Of a DNA stretch of 64,000 bases, positions 9,833 to 19,294 are shown in pieces. Origin of the DNA: Gammaproteobacteria bacterium (GTDB taxonomy: Bacteria > Pseudomonadota > Gammaproteobacteria > JADZEE01). Below the pieces are notes generated by a model, which was not told the origin of the DNA, did no database searches, and saw only the letters and a program-made list of their open reading frames with translations. Both the position numbers and the translations under genes were made by a program. Position 1 is the stretch's first letter. Each line of letters begins with the position of its first letter. The stretch is taken from contig JADZEE010000080.1 in assembly GCA_020850735.1 (NCBI GenBank), forward strand, positions 78,777 to 142,776, read 5' to 3'.

Positions 9833-10015
9833 GCGCTTGTGCAAGCATCACCGCGCCTGCTGCGACGGCCCCTGGACGCCCCTGGCGGCGTTGCGGGGAC
9901 CCCCGGATCGTTTCCGCAGGCCCGCTGTGCGCGCGATGTTGTGCACCCCCGCGCCTGGCCAGCAACGCCCGGGAACCGTCTCGCTACGGCGGGCGAATGT
10001 TTCACAAGCTCTGAG
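9826..10015 (+). repeat. Dispersed ~190-bp element, copy A, with terminal inverted repeats
   Basis: Starts with CGACTGA overlapping the stop codon of the 9404-9832 gene; GCTTGTG (9835-9841) / CACAAGC (10003-10009) inverted ends; near-identical over its length to the reverse complement of 48517-48707. Confidence 0.85.
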
Positions 10016-10092
10016 GCCGTGAACGGCTGGCGACCGACGGTGGCGACACGGTTGCGGCGGCGCCGGCATGGCAGCGTCGGTTCCGCCGACTG

Positions 10093-10602
10093 ATGCGCGA
10101 GCTGTACTTTGCATACGGGTCGAACATGCTCACCCGCCGGTTACGGCAGCCGGAGCGCGCGCCGTCCGCCGTGGCCGTCGCGGTGGCCTGCCTGCGTGAC
10201 CACCGCCTGACGTTTGCCAAGCGCAGTCACGACGGGTCGGGCAAGTGCGATGCCGAGCACACCGGCAACATGCACGACTGTGTCTACGGTATCGTGTTCG
10301 AGATGGACACCGCCGAACGCCGCGCGCTCGACCGGGTCGAAGGCGTCGGCCAGGGTTACGGGAGCAGGACTGTCGAAGTCGTGGCGGCCGGCGCGACCCT
10401 GAGCGCGTTCACGTACTACGCGACGATCACGGATGCGACGCTGCGTCCCTACCATTGGTACAAGGCTTACGTTACCGCCGGAGCCGCCGAGCACGGGCTG
10501 CCGCAGCGCTATCAGGATGCCCTTGCCGCCGTCGCAGCGATACGCGATCCCGACGAGGACCGCTGCGCCCGCGCGCTGGCCGTGCTCGCGAGCGGACGCT
10601 GA
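10093..10602 (+). CDS. Gamma-glutamylcyclotransferase (GGCT)-like protein
   Basis: MRELYFAYGSNMLTRRLRQ...CVYGIVFEMDTAERRALDRVEGVGQGYGSRTVEV; YGSN motif of the GGCT/AIG2 fold. Confidence 0.85.
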   Translation: MRELYFAYGSNMLTRRLRQPERAPSAVAVAVACLRDHRLTFAKRSHDGSGKCDAEHTGNMHDCVYGIVFEMDTAERRALDRVEGVGQGYGSRTVEVVAAGATLSAFTYYATITDATLRPYHWYKAYVTAGAAEHGLPQRYQDALAAVAAIRDPDEDRCARALAVLASGR

Positions 10603-10706
10603 GCTTTGCGCCGCCGGCCGAAATCCGTTGACGGGAACCGGCTCGCGACGGCGGTTGGACGGGCCATCGCCAGCGCTCGCCGCACATATCGCAAAAGGAC
10701 GACACC

Positions 10707-11567
10707 ATGATCATCGACGTGCACACACACGTGAACAATTACGAGCAGGATCGGCAGCGTTCGACGCGCGAATGCATCGACGCGCTCGAGGAAGCCATGG
10801 CACGCAACGGTGTCGACTACGCCCTGACCCTGACCTCCTACAAGGTCGACGAACATCGCCCTTGCGTGCGCGAGGTGGTCGAAGCGGTCCGCGATCGCCC
10901 GCGCATCGGGGTCATCGCCGGCATCAGCTACCTGAACTACCGCGAGCGCGACCTGCGCGAAGTGGCGGACTATCTGCGTGAGGGACTGGTCAAGGGACTC
11001 AAGCTCTATCCCGGTTACGAACCGTTCTATCCTTACGACAGCCGCTGCCGCGTCATCTACGATCTGGCCATGGAGTTCGACGTGCCGGTGATGATCCACG
11101 CCGGCGACACCTACACGCCCAGGGCCAAGGTGCGCTACGCCCATCCCCTGAACGTCGACGACGTCGCGGTCGACAACCCGGCGCTCAAGCTCGTCATCTG
11201 CCACCTCGGCAATCCCTGGATCCGGGACTGCATGGAAGTCGTGTACAAGAACAGCAACGTCTATGCCGACGTCTCCGGACTCGTGCTCGGGCATTTCGAG
11301 GATCGGTTCGAACAGTACATGCTCGGACAGATCCGCGAGATGATTCTGTACGCCGGCGAGCCACGTTACCTGCTCTACGGTACCGACTGGCCGATCTCGA
11401 GCATGGAGACCTACCTGAAGTTCATGAACGGCCTCGGACTCACCGACGAGGCGCTCGAGCACATCATGTGGAAGAACGCCGCACGGCTGTTCCGGATCGA
11501 TGGCGCCTCGCCCGGCGAGGATCCGCCGGAGCCGTCCGGCACGAAACGGAACCTCTGGAAGATCTGA
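10707..11567 (+). CDS. Amidohydrolase family protein (amidohydrolase_2-like)
   Basis: MIIDVHTHVNNY...KGLKLYPGYEPFYPYDSR...VPVMIHAGDTY...LVICHLGNPW...LLYGTDWPIS...IMWKNAARLF. Confidence 0.85.
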   Translation: MIIDVHTHVNNYEQDRQRSTRECIDALEEAMARNGVDYALTLTSYKVDEHRPCVREVVEAVRDRPRIGVIAGISYLNYRERDLREVADYLREGLVKGLKLYPGYEPFYPYDSRCRVIYDLAMEFDVPVMIHAGDTYTPRAKVRYAHPLNVDDVAVDNPALKLVICHLGNPWIRDCMEVVYKNSNVYADVSGLVLGHFEDRFEQYMLGQIREMILYAGEPRYLLYGTDWPISSMETYLKFMNGLGLTDEALEHIMWKNAARLFRIDGASPGEDPPEPSGTKRNLWKI

Positions 11568-11946
11568 TCCCGGCCGTGCGGCGATGCGCCGCGCGACCCG
11601 GGCGCATCGCGCGCCGGGACGGGTTACGCCCGCACCCGGATGCGACCTCCCTGGCCCGGGGCCTGTCGTCATTTGCGATGCTGGTCCCTATACACGCCCG
11701 CTGCTTGCGTGCCGCGGCGCTAGGTATTGCAGGGGGGGCTGTGTTATGGTGCGCGCCAGTTTGTCGCGGTCCGCCGGTTCAAGGCGGGTCCAGAGTACCC
11801 CAAGACGTTCGTACGTTCTCAGGCCGGTATTCGCAAACCGGTCGTGGATTGCTTCCTGCCGAGGCCACTCCCCGATATCCCAGACGCCGTCCCGACAGGG
11901 CTGGCCGTGATGCCTTGGCAGTGTGATTTTTCGGAGCAACAGATCC

Positions 11947-13236
11947 ATGAAATTCGACGATCTCGGCCTTTCGGCCGAGCTTCTGCGCGCGGTCGCAGAA
12001 CAGGGCTACACCGTACCCACCCCCGTGCAGGTGCAGGCGATACCCGCGGTCCTCGCCGACCGCGACCTGATGGCGGGAGCGCAGACGGGCACGGGCAAGA
12101 CGGCGGCGTTCACCCTGCCGCTGCTGCAGAACCTCATGCGTGCCACCCATGGCGGGCGCCGGCGCGTGCGCGCACTGGTGCTGACGCCGACACGCGAGCT
12201 GGCGGCGCAGGTGGGCGAGAGCGTGCGCACGTACGGCAAGCACCTGCCGCTGCGCAGTGCCGAGATATTCGGTGGCGTGAACATCAATCCGCAGATAAAG
12301 GCGCTGCGCAACGGTGTGGACATCCTGGTGGCGACGCCGGGGCGTCTGCTCGATCACGTCGAGCAGCGCACGGCGGATCTGTCGGCGGTCGAGATCCTCG
12401 TCCTCGACGAGGCCGATCGCATGCTCGACATGGGCTTCCTGCCTGCCATCGAACGGGTGCTCAAGGCCCTGCCATCCGCGCGCCAGACGCTGTTGTTCTC
12501 GGCGACGTTTCCCGATCCCATCCGCAAGCTGGCGCGCCGCCTGCAGGTCGACCCGGTCGTGGTAGAGGTGGCGCGCGCGAACGCGCCGGCCGATGCGGTC
12601 AGCCACAACGCCTATTTCGTCGACCAGGGGCGCAAGCGCGAGCTGCTGTCTTATCTCATCGGTTCGCAGAACTGGCAGCAGGTGCTCGTTTTCACGCGCA
12701 CCAAGCACGGCGCCAACCGCCTCTCCGAGCAGCTCTGTCGCGACGGCATTGCCGCCGACGCGATCCACGGCAACAAGAGTCAGGGCGCGCGCACGCGTGC
12801 GCTCGAAGGCTTCAAGCGCCAGAAAGTTCGTGTGCTGGTCGCGACCGACATCGCCGCGCGCGGCCTGGATATCGACGAGCTGCCGCACGTGGTCAACTAC
12901 GAGCTGCCGCACGTCGCGGAAGACTACGTGCACCGCATCGGCCGTACCGGGCGAGCCGGACGTGAGGGCGCGGCCTTGTCACTGGTGTGCGCCGATGAAC
13001 GTGGCGCCCTGGAGGCGATCAAGCGGCTGATGAAGGTCGAGATCACCACCGCGACGGTACCGGGCTACGAGCCGACGCAGTCGGCGTCCGCGAACCCGAC
13101 GCGCCGGCCGGGTGGCGGAGCGGGCAAGCCCGCGCACGCCCGCCGCGATCACTCGCGCAGGGATCAACCGCAGGTTCGCAGCCACGGCCCGCGGCCGACG
13201 CGCGGCGGCAGCGGGCGCAAACGCGTGGCCCGCTGA
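11947..13236 (+). CDS. rhlE: DEAD-box RNA helicase, RhlE type
   Basis: [78 protein letters not shown] motifs; basic C-terminal tail. Confidence 0.93.
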   Translation: MKFDDLGLSAELLRAVAEQGYTVPTPVQVQAIPAVLADRDLMAGAQTGTGKTAAFTLPLLQNLMRATHGGRRRVRALVLTPTRELAAQVGESVRTYGKHLPLRSAEIFGGVNINPQIKALRNGVDILVATPGRLLDHVEQRTADLSAVEILVLDEADRMLDMGFLPAIERVLKALPSARQTLLFSATFPDPIRKLARRLQVDPVVVEVARANAPADAVSHNAYFVDQGRKRELLSYLIGSQNWQQVLVFTRTKHGANRLSEQLCRDGIAADAIHGNKSQGARTRALEGFKRQKVRVLVATDIAARGLDIDELPHVVNYELPHVAEDYVHRIGRTGRAGREGAALSLVCADERGALEAIKRLMKVEITTATVPGYEPTQSASANPTRRPGGGAGKPAHARRDHSRRDQPQVRSHGPRPTRGGSGRKRVAR

Positions 13237-13275
13237 CCGGAGCCGTTCGTAAGCGCGTCGCGTCAGCGACGGTAT

Positions 13276-13305
13276 GCGCCGGGAGAACGTAGTGTCTCCC
13301 GGCGC
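13276..13305. terminator. Bidirectional hairpin terminator between convergent rhlE and MEKHLA gene
   Basis: Perfect 11-bp stem GCGCCGGGAGA-acgtagtg-TCTCCCGGCGC, 1 nt from the stop of the minus-strand gene. Confidence 0.75.
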
Positions 13306-13306
13306 G

Positions 13307-13789
13307 TCACAGATAGAACCACTGCGCGAACGTCGCCGCCTGGCCCAGGCGGCGCCCCGTCGCGTCGATCACATTCCAGACGACGGCGTCCTCGATGGCG
13401 AAGCGGCGGCCGCGCAGCGTCACGCGTACCCCGCGGTAGCCCTCGGTGTATCCGCGGGCCGCGACCCGGGCCATGACCGCCGCGCGCGCCTGGCGCAGGT
13501 CCGCTTCGGCGGTGAGCCGCGAGGGCGTGCGGGTGAACTGCGTCCAGTCGGTATCCCACAGCGCCAGCGCGGCGCGGTTGCCGTAGTTGAGTACCGGATC
13601 CGCTTCCGTGCCGTGCGAGACGACGACCCACGGTGCCTCGTACAGCGCACGGGCGAGCGCTTCGTCACCGGGCGCGGGGCTGACGAGCTCGCGGCCGAGC
13701 CAGTGCCGGAAGCTGCGCGCGAGAAGACCGCTCCAGGCGAGGATCGCCGCAGTGGGGTGAAACGGGTGTGCAGCATCTCGCTCGTCCAT
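13307..13789 (-). CDS. MEKHLA domain-containing protein
   Basis: MDERDAAHPFHPTAAILAWSGLLARSFRHWLGRELV...YEAPWVVVSHGTEADPVLNYGNRAALALWDTDWTQFTRTPSRLTAE...GYRGVRVTLRGRRFAIEDAVVWNVID. Confidence 0.85.
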   Translation of the reverse strand: MDERDAAHPFHPTAAILAWSGLLARSFRHWLGRELVSPAPGDEALARALYEAPWVVVSHGTEADPVLNYGNRAALALWDTDWTQFTRTPSRLTAEADLRQARAAVMARVAARGYTEGYRGVRVTLRGRRFAIEDAVVWNVIDATGRRLGQAATFAQWFYL

Positions 13790-13931
13790 GGGCCGTGATC
13801 GCCTGTTGGCACGCGCCGCGACCGGATCGCCGTCGCAACCGCAGGCGCTGGCCGGCGGTGCAGGGAGCATACGGCGGCCGGATCCGCCGTGCGCCGCGCG
13901 CGTGCCGGTCCCGCGGGTCCGCGGCCCGGGC

Positions 13932-14141
13932 TCAGGCCGCGGCCTGTTGCGCGCCCGGGCTGCGCCCGAGCAGCCCGTAATCGTCGCGATCGGCCGCCTT
14001 GTCCAGCGGAACGAATGAGCTCACGCCCAGCTCGCGCAGCTCGATACCGGTGCAGATCCCGGAAACGCCGGCGCCGATGAGGGCGATCCGTGGCGTCCTG
14101 GCGTCGTTGAAGTAGCGCTTGATCGGGCTCCAGTCACTCAT
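13932..14141 (-). pseudogene. Truncated N-terminal fragment of a flavin-containing / Baeyer-Villiger-type monooxygenase
   Basis: MSDWSPIKRYFNDARTPRIALIGAGVSGICTGIELRELGVSSFVPLDKAADRDDYGLL...: GxGxxG FAD Rossmann motif, then stop after 69 codons; no downstream monooxygenase sequence. Confidence 0.7.
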
Positions 14142-14372
14142 TAGTCGATCTCGCTCGGGTGCAGTGTGCCGGACCGCGAGGGTCCTGCTGCGCAACTGGT
14201 ACTGTGGCATACGGGGCGGTACCGTACGTATCGGCCGCAGTGTACCCCGTGCCCGAGCTGTTGGGCGAAACATTGTTCGTATAGCGCACGGCCGGAATCC
14301 GGGAGCACGCGTGCCACGGCAGGCCGGCGGGGCTGTGCTACGCTCAAGGGAGCTTCGAGCAGGAGCATCGCC

Positions 14373-15329
<957 letters not shown>

Positions 15330-15397
15330 GCCGTCCGCGGGGTACGCGGCGACACCGCGCCCGATAACGGTCCTGCGGGTCGAGCCGACGGTCCGCT

Positions 15398-16156
15398 TCA
15401 GGCGGCGGTGTCGATGGCACCCGGGCGAGTGACCGCCGGGTGCTCGCGCAGCCACCCGTCCCTGCCGGCATAAGCGGCATTGACCATCCAGCCCCCGGGT
15501 CGCTGCGGCTGCGCCGCGGGCGCCGCGGGCGCCGCCGGCGACTCGGCCGTAGTCGCCAGCACGGTGACCGCGGCGGGACGACCGGCGTCACGGGTTGCAT
15601 AAGCCGCACTGATCATCCAGCCCCCGCGGCGCGGCTCCGATTGCGCGCCGGCCGCGGGGTCCGTGAGCGACGGCTGCCCCGGTGCGGGCGCCGTCGTTCC
15701 CGCCACCGCCCCCGCAACCACGGCCGGCGCGTGCGCAGGCACCCCGAGGCTCGCCAGCATCTGCTCACCCAGCTCATGCCCGGTCGCCTGCTCGATCACG
15801 GCGTTCGCCGCGCCCAGCAGCGCCCCGATCGGGCCGCCGAACAAGGCACCGCCGGCCACGCGCGAGGCGGGCGAGATGTCGTCGCCGGTCAGGCGGCGGT
15901 AGATCGCGCCCACGAGCGGAATGTGCTGCAGCGGGTTGACCACGTCGAGCAGATCGCCGAAGGACAGCCCGTCGTCACCGAACGGCCGAAATCGCGCCCC
16001 GGCCGTGGCCGTGGCGGGTGCGGCCGTCGCCACACCAGCGGTCAATGGTGAGATCGGCACGGGTGTCTGCTCGGGGACATCATGCGCTTGACTGCAAATG
16101 CCATACCACGCCGGCAGGGGCCGGCCGGCCGGTGCTCGCGCGACAGCGGGCGGCAA
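15398..16156 (-). CDS. Conserved hypothetical protein with GGWM(I/V)(S/N)AAYA repeats
   Basis: FGDDGLSFGDLLDVVNPLQHIPLVGAIYRRLTGDDISPASRVAGGALFGGPIGALLGAANAVIEQATG glycine-zipper-like core; start codon uncertain. Confidence 0.65.
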   Translation of the reverse strand: MPPAVARAPAGRPLPAWYGICSQAHDVPEQTPVPISPLTAGVATAAPATATAGARFRPFGDDGLSFGDLLDVVNPLQHIPLVGAIYRRLTGDDISPASRVAGGALFGGPIGALLGAANAVIEQATGHELGEQMLASLGVPAHAPAVVAGAVAGTTAPAPGQPSLTDPAAGAQSEPRRGGWMISAAYATRDAGRPAAVTVLATTAESPAAPAAPAAQPQRPGGWMVNAAYAGRDGWLREHPAVTRPGAIDTAA

Positions 16157-16213
16157 GGCTCCGGTCGCAGGGCGGCAAAGGCGCTCAGCCCGGCGGCAGA
16201 TCCCTGCCTGCGC

Positions 16214-18499
16214 TCAGGACTGCGCCGCCGCGAGCTCGTGCAGGAACTGCTCGATCACCCGGTGGGTATCGCCGATTTCCTCGGTCAGGATCCCGTGTCG
16301 CTTCGAGGGGATCAGCACGACGCTCTTGTCCGTGCTGCCGAGCCGGTCATAGAGGATGTCGGCGCTGCGTGGATCGACGACGATATCGTCCGTGCCCTGA
16401 AGGATCTTCACCGGACAACGAACGTCCCGCAGCGTGTCGCGCTCCAGCGCTTCGACGAGCCGGCGCAGCTCGTACAGGGCACGGATCGGCACGTGCCGGT
16501 AGTTGATGTGCGGATGCTCGGACTCGTTGAGACGAAACGGCATGATGCCGTCGGCCGGGGACATGCTGCGGATGAGCCGGTTGGCGCCGTGCATGAGCGG
16601 TACGAAAACCATGTTCCGGTTGCGAAAGCGCAGCGGCGTCGATATGGCGACGACGCCGGCGAGCTCCTGCGGGAGGGTCGCCGCGTGCACGAGTGCGAGC
16701 GCCGCGCCGGTCGAGAACCCCACCATGCACACCCGCGGCACGTACGCCGCCATGATCTCGTAACCGCGCCGGACCGAATCCAGCCAGTCCGTCCAGCTCC
16801 GGCCGCGCAGATCCCAGGGTGAGGAGCCGTGACCTTTCAATCGCGGGCCGACCACCGGGTAGCCCCGCTCGGCGAGCTTCTCGCCGAAGACCCGAACCTC
16901 GGCGGGCGATGCGAGCAGACCGTGCAGCAGGACGACACCGAGCGGCCCCGGCGCTTGCGGCAGGAACAGAAACGGCTCGCCGGATTCGGTCGCCGTCTCG
17001 TGGCTGTTGATCTCGTCGTAGCGGGGGCGGCGGTAATAATCACGGTCCCAGTGCCAGGCCCGCAGTTCGTCGTCGAAGCGCAGCTCGGCGAAGCTGCGCC
17101 TGTCGATGGGGTCGGCACCCGCGAGCGTCGCTTCGATCGCCTGCTCCACGGTGGCTACCGGTGCGGCCTCGTTGGCATACACCGCGATCGGATTTTCGAT
17201 CCGGATGGCGTCGAACGCCTGCTGCTCCCCGAGCTTGTCGAGCAGCACATAGTGACCGTCCACGCGATCGACGAGCTCCGCCTCGACGGTGGAGTCGAGG
17301 AACTGCGCGAGACCGGCACAAATGCCTTCCGGGAGCCCCCCATAGTTCTCGGGATTGCGCAGGCTGCGGTGCAGGTACACGGCGTCGTCGCTCTGCACGC
17401 GTTTCACGGCATAGTAGAGCAAGCGGTGGAACCGCTCGGTGGCAATCCTGCGTTCGCCGCGCTCGTGCAGCCCGAGCATGAGCCGGGAGGCGAGATGGCT
17501 CAGGTTCACGGTGACGCATCCGTACATTGCATGCATGGCCTCGTCGCGCAGGCGCTCGACACTGCGGCGCAGTGTAACGCCGAGCACGGCGCGTCGCAGC
17601 CGGTCGCGGAAAGCGTCGCGCGCGAAGAAATCGTCGAACTCCGTCGCCACCCGGCCGAGGTGACGCACGGCCCAGCGTTCGAGATGGCCCCAGCGCGTCG
17701 CCGGCGTCAGCGCGGTACCGACGCGTATGTCCATGTCCGTGTCGGCGAGCAGGATGTTGCTTTCGATGACGATCTCCTCCGCCGCGCGCGGACTGAGCTG
17801 GCCCGCCACCCGCTCGACCATCCGGCGCAGGCGGTTGTCGCGCACGCGCAGCGGATAAAAGGTGATGTTCGCGGGCACCACCGTGGTCGGCCGCTGCACG
17901 GCAGTGAGCAGCGCCTCGACGTTCGCGAAGCGCAGCGCCGTCATCCAGCGTTCCAGCGCGGCATGGTCGTGACGGCGCGCGGCTTCGCGCACGGCGACGC
18001 GGAATGCTTCCAGTCCGTTGGCGAGCGCCGCGGCGCCGGAATGATGCCGGCGCCGGCCGAGGGCGCGACGCGAGTAGACGCCGTACTCACCGGATTCATC
18101 GACGACGCGGCGATCCTTGACCATGCCGCCTTCGGGAAAGATCACGATCTTGCGCCCGTGCAGCGCTTCGGCGGCCAGCAGGGGCAGCAATCGCGGATGG
18201 TCGTTCGGCACGGCGCCGAGGTCCACCAGGTAGTTTGTCAGGCGCTCATCGCCGTGAAAAAATTCGGCCGCCGCGACCGAACGGCAGAACGCACCACTGT
18301 CCAGGTAGATCAGGTACTGCGGGATGAACGTCTCGAAGCGGGCGAAGTGGTTGAACACGAAAATCTCGCCGCTGTGGATCGTGTCGCCCGAGTGGTGCAT
18401 CTTGATGTGGACCTTGAGCACCCGGCGGACGGTGTTGAACAGCCGGACCGACCATTCGTAGGTCGACGGGTCGAGCTCGTAGGTGAGTTCTTCGTCCAC
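16214..18499 (-). CDS. Fusion: PlsC-like 1-acylglycerol-3-phosphate acyltransferase plus alpha/beta hydrolase
   Basis: GTG start VDEELTYELDPSTYEW; FNHFARFETFIPQYLI and FPEGGMVKDR acyltransferase-like motifs; C-terminal VVLLHGLLASPAEVRVFGEKLAERGYPVVGPRLKGHG, GFSTGAA nucleophile elbow, KILQGTDDIVVDP, SKRHGIL. Confidence 0.8.
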   Translation of the reverse strand: MDEELTYELDPSTYEWSVRLFNTVRRVLKVHIKMHHSGDTIHSGEIFVFNHFARFETFIPQYLIYLDSGAFCRSVAAAEFFHGDERLTNYLVDLGAVPNDHPRLLPLLAAEALHGRKIVIFPEGGMVKDRRVVDESGEYGVYSRRALGRRRHHSGAAALANGLEAFRVAVREAARRHDHAALERWMTALRFANVEALLTAVQRPTTVVPANITFYPLRVRDNRLRRMVERVAGQLSPRAAEEIVIESNILLADTDMDIRVGTALTPATRWGHLERWAVRHLGRVATEFDDFFARDAFRDRLRRAVLGVTLRRSVERLRDEAMHAMYGCVTVNLSHLASRLMLGLHERGERRIATERFHRLLYYAVKRVQSDDAVYLHRSLRNPENYGGLPEGICAGLAQFLDSTVEAELVDRVDGHYVLLDKLGEQQAFDAIRIENPIAVYANEAAPVATVEQAIEATLAGADPIDRRSFAELRFDDELRAWHWDRDYYRRPRYDEINSHETATESGEPFLFLPQAPGPLGVVLLHGLLASPAEVRVFGEKLAERGYPVVGPRLKGHGSSPWDLRGRSWTDWLDSVRRGYEIMAAYVPRVCMVGFSTGAALALVHAATLPQELAGVVAISTPLRFRNRNMVFVPLMHGANRLIRSMSPADGIMPFRLNESEHPHINYRHVPIRALYELRRLVEALERDTLRDVRCPVKILQGTDDIVVDPRSADILYDRLGSTDKSVVLIPSKRHGILTEEIGDTHRVIEQFLHELAAAQS

Positions 18500-18505
18500 T
18501 GCTGA

Positions 18506-19261
18506 CGCTTTTCTCGCGAGGCGACGCTGACGCACGATACCACGCACCTGCGCAGGCGGCGCGCGCTGGCGCTCACGATTGCGATTGCGCTCATCGCGGC
18601 GGGCTGCGACGGGCCGCCGCCGTCGCCGTCTGCTTCCGCGCCCGCCGGCGCGCCGCTGATCGTGGCCGATCCGTTGCCGCGTTACGAGGCCCTGCGGGCT
18701 TCGATCCGTGCCGGCGCGGCCACCGGCGCCGAGGTCCGCGAGGCGCTGACCGAGCGTGATGCGCTCGGTCTGAGCAACACGGTGCTGCAGCTGTATTACC
18801 TGCGCGAGGATGCCGGCGTACGGGCGCTGCTCGAGGCGCTGTGGTCCGGGCAGCGTGATCAGGCGCGCGCCGCAGCCTGGGACACGCTCGCCACGGCGCC
18901 GGTGCGCGTCGCGCTCGCGCATACGCTCGCGCGCATCGATCCGGGCCGCCGGCCGCAGTTGCTGGCGTTCATCCGTGCCTCGCTGGCGAGCCGGGACGAA
19001 TTCGCCCAGGCCCAGGCCGCACTTGCGCTCGCCTTCGTCGGTGATCACGAGGATCTGCCCGCGCTCGAGGCGCTCGCCCGCAGCGGTGGCGATTACGCCG
19101 CGGAAGCTGCGCTCAAGGCGCTCGCGATCCGCGGCGGCGACACGGCGCACCAGGCCATGTTGCGGCTGCAGCGGCACTACCGCGCCGATGCCCAGCGCAG
19201 CGCCGTCATCCGCCAGCTCCTCGCCGAACGCTGGCCGCCGGTTCCCGGGCAGCCACCCTGA
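18506..19261 (+). CDS. HEAT-repeat-like putative lipoprotein (start codon unclear; GTG start possible at 18662)
   Basis: In-frame upstream LRRRRALALTIAIALIAAGCDGPPPSPS is a lipobox-type signal peptide continuous with ...LIVADPLPRYEALRASI; alanine/leucine helical repeats. Confidence 0.55.
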   Translation, partial: RFSREATLTHDTTHLRRRRALALTIAIALIAAGCDGPPPSPSASAPAGAPLIVADPLPRYEALRASIRAGAATGAEVREALTERDALGLSNTVLQLYYLREDAGVRALLEALWSGQRDQARAAAWDTLATAPVRVALAHTLARIDPGRRPQLLAFIRASLASRDEFAQAQAALALAFVGDHEDLPALEALARSGGDYAAEAALKALAIRGGDTAHQAMLRLQRHYRADAQRSAVIRQLLAERWPPVPGQPP

Positions 19262-19294
19262 GCCGCATGCGCGCGCCGCCGCAGGGGTTCGGGT

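Noticed and set aside
9774-10114. Several short ORFs on both strands (e.g. 9839..10093, 9848..10114)
   Set aside because: They lie inside the dispersed repeat copy A; the shared peptides reflect repeated non-coding DNA rather than genes.
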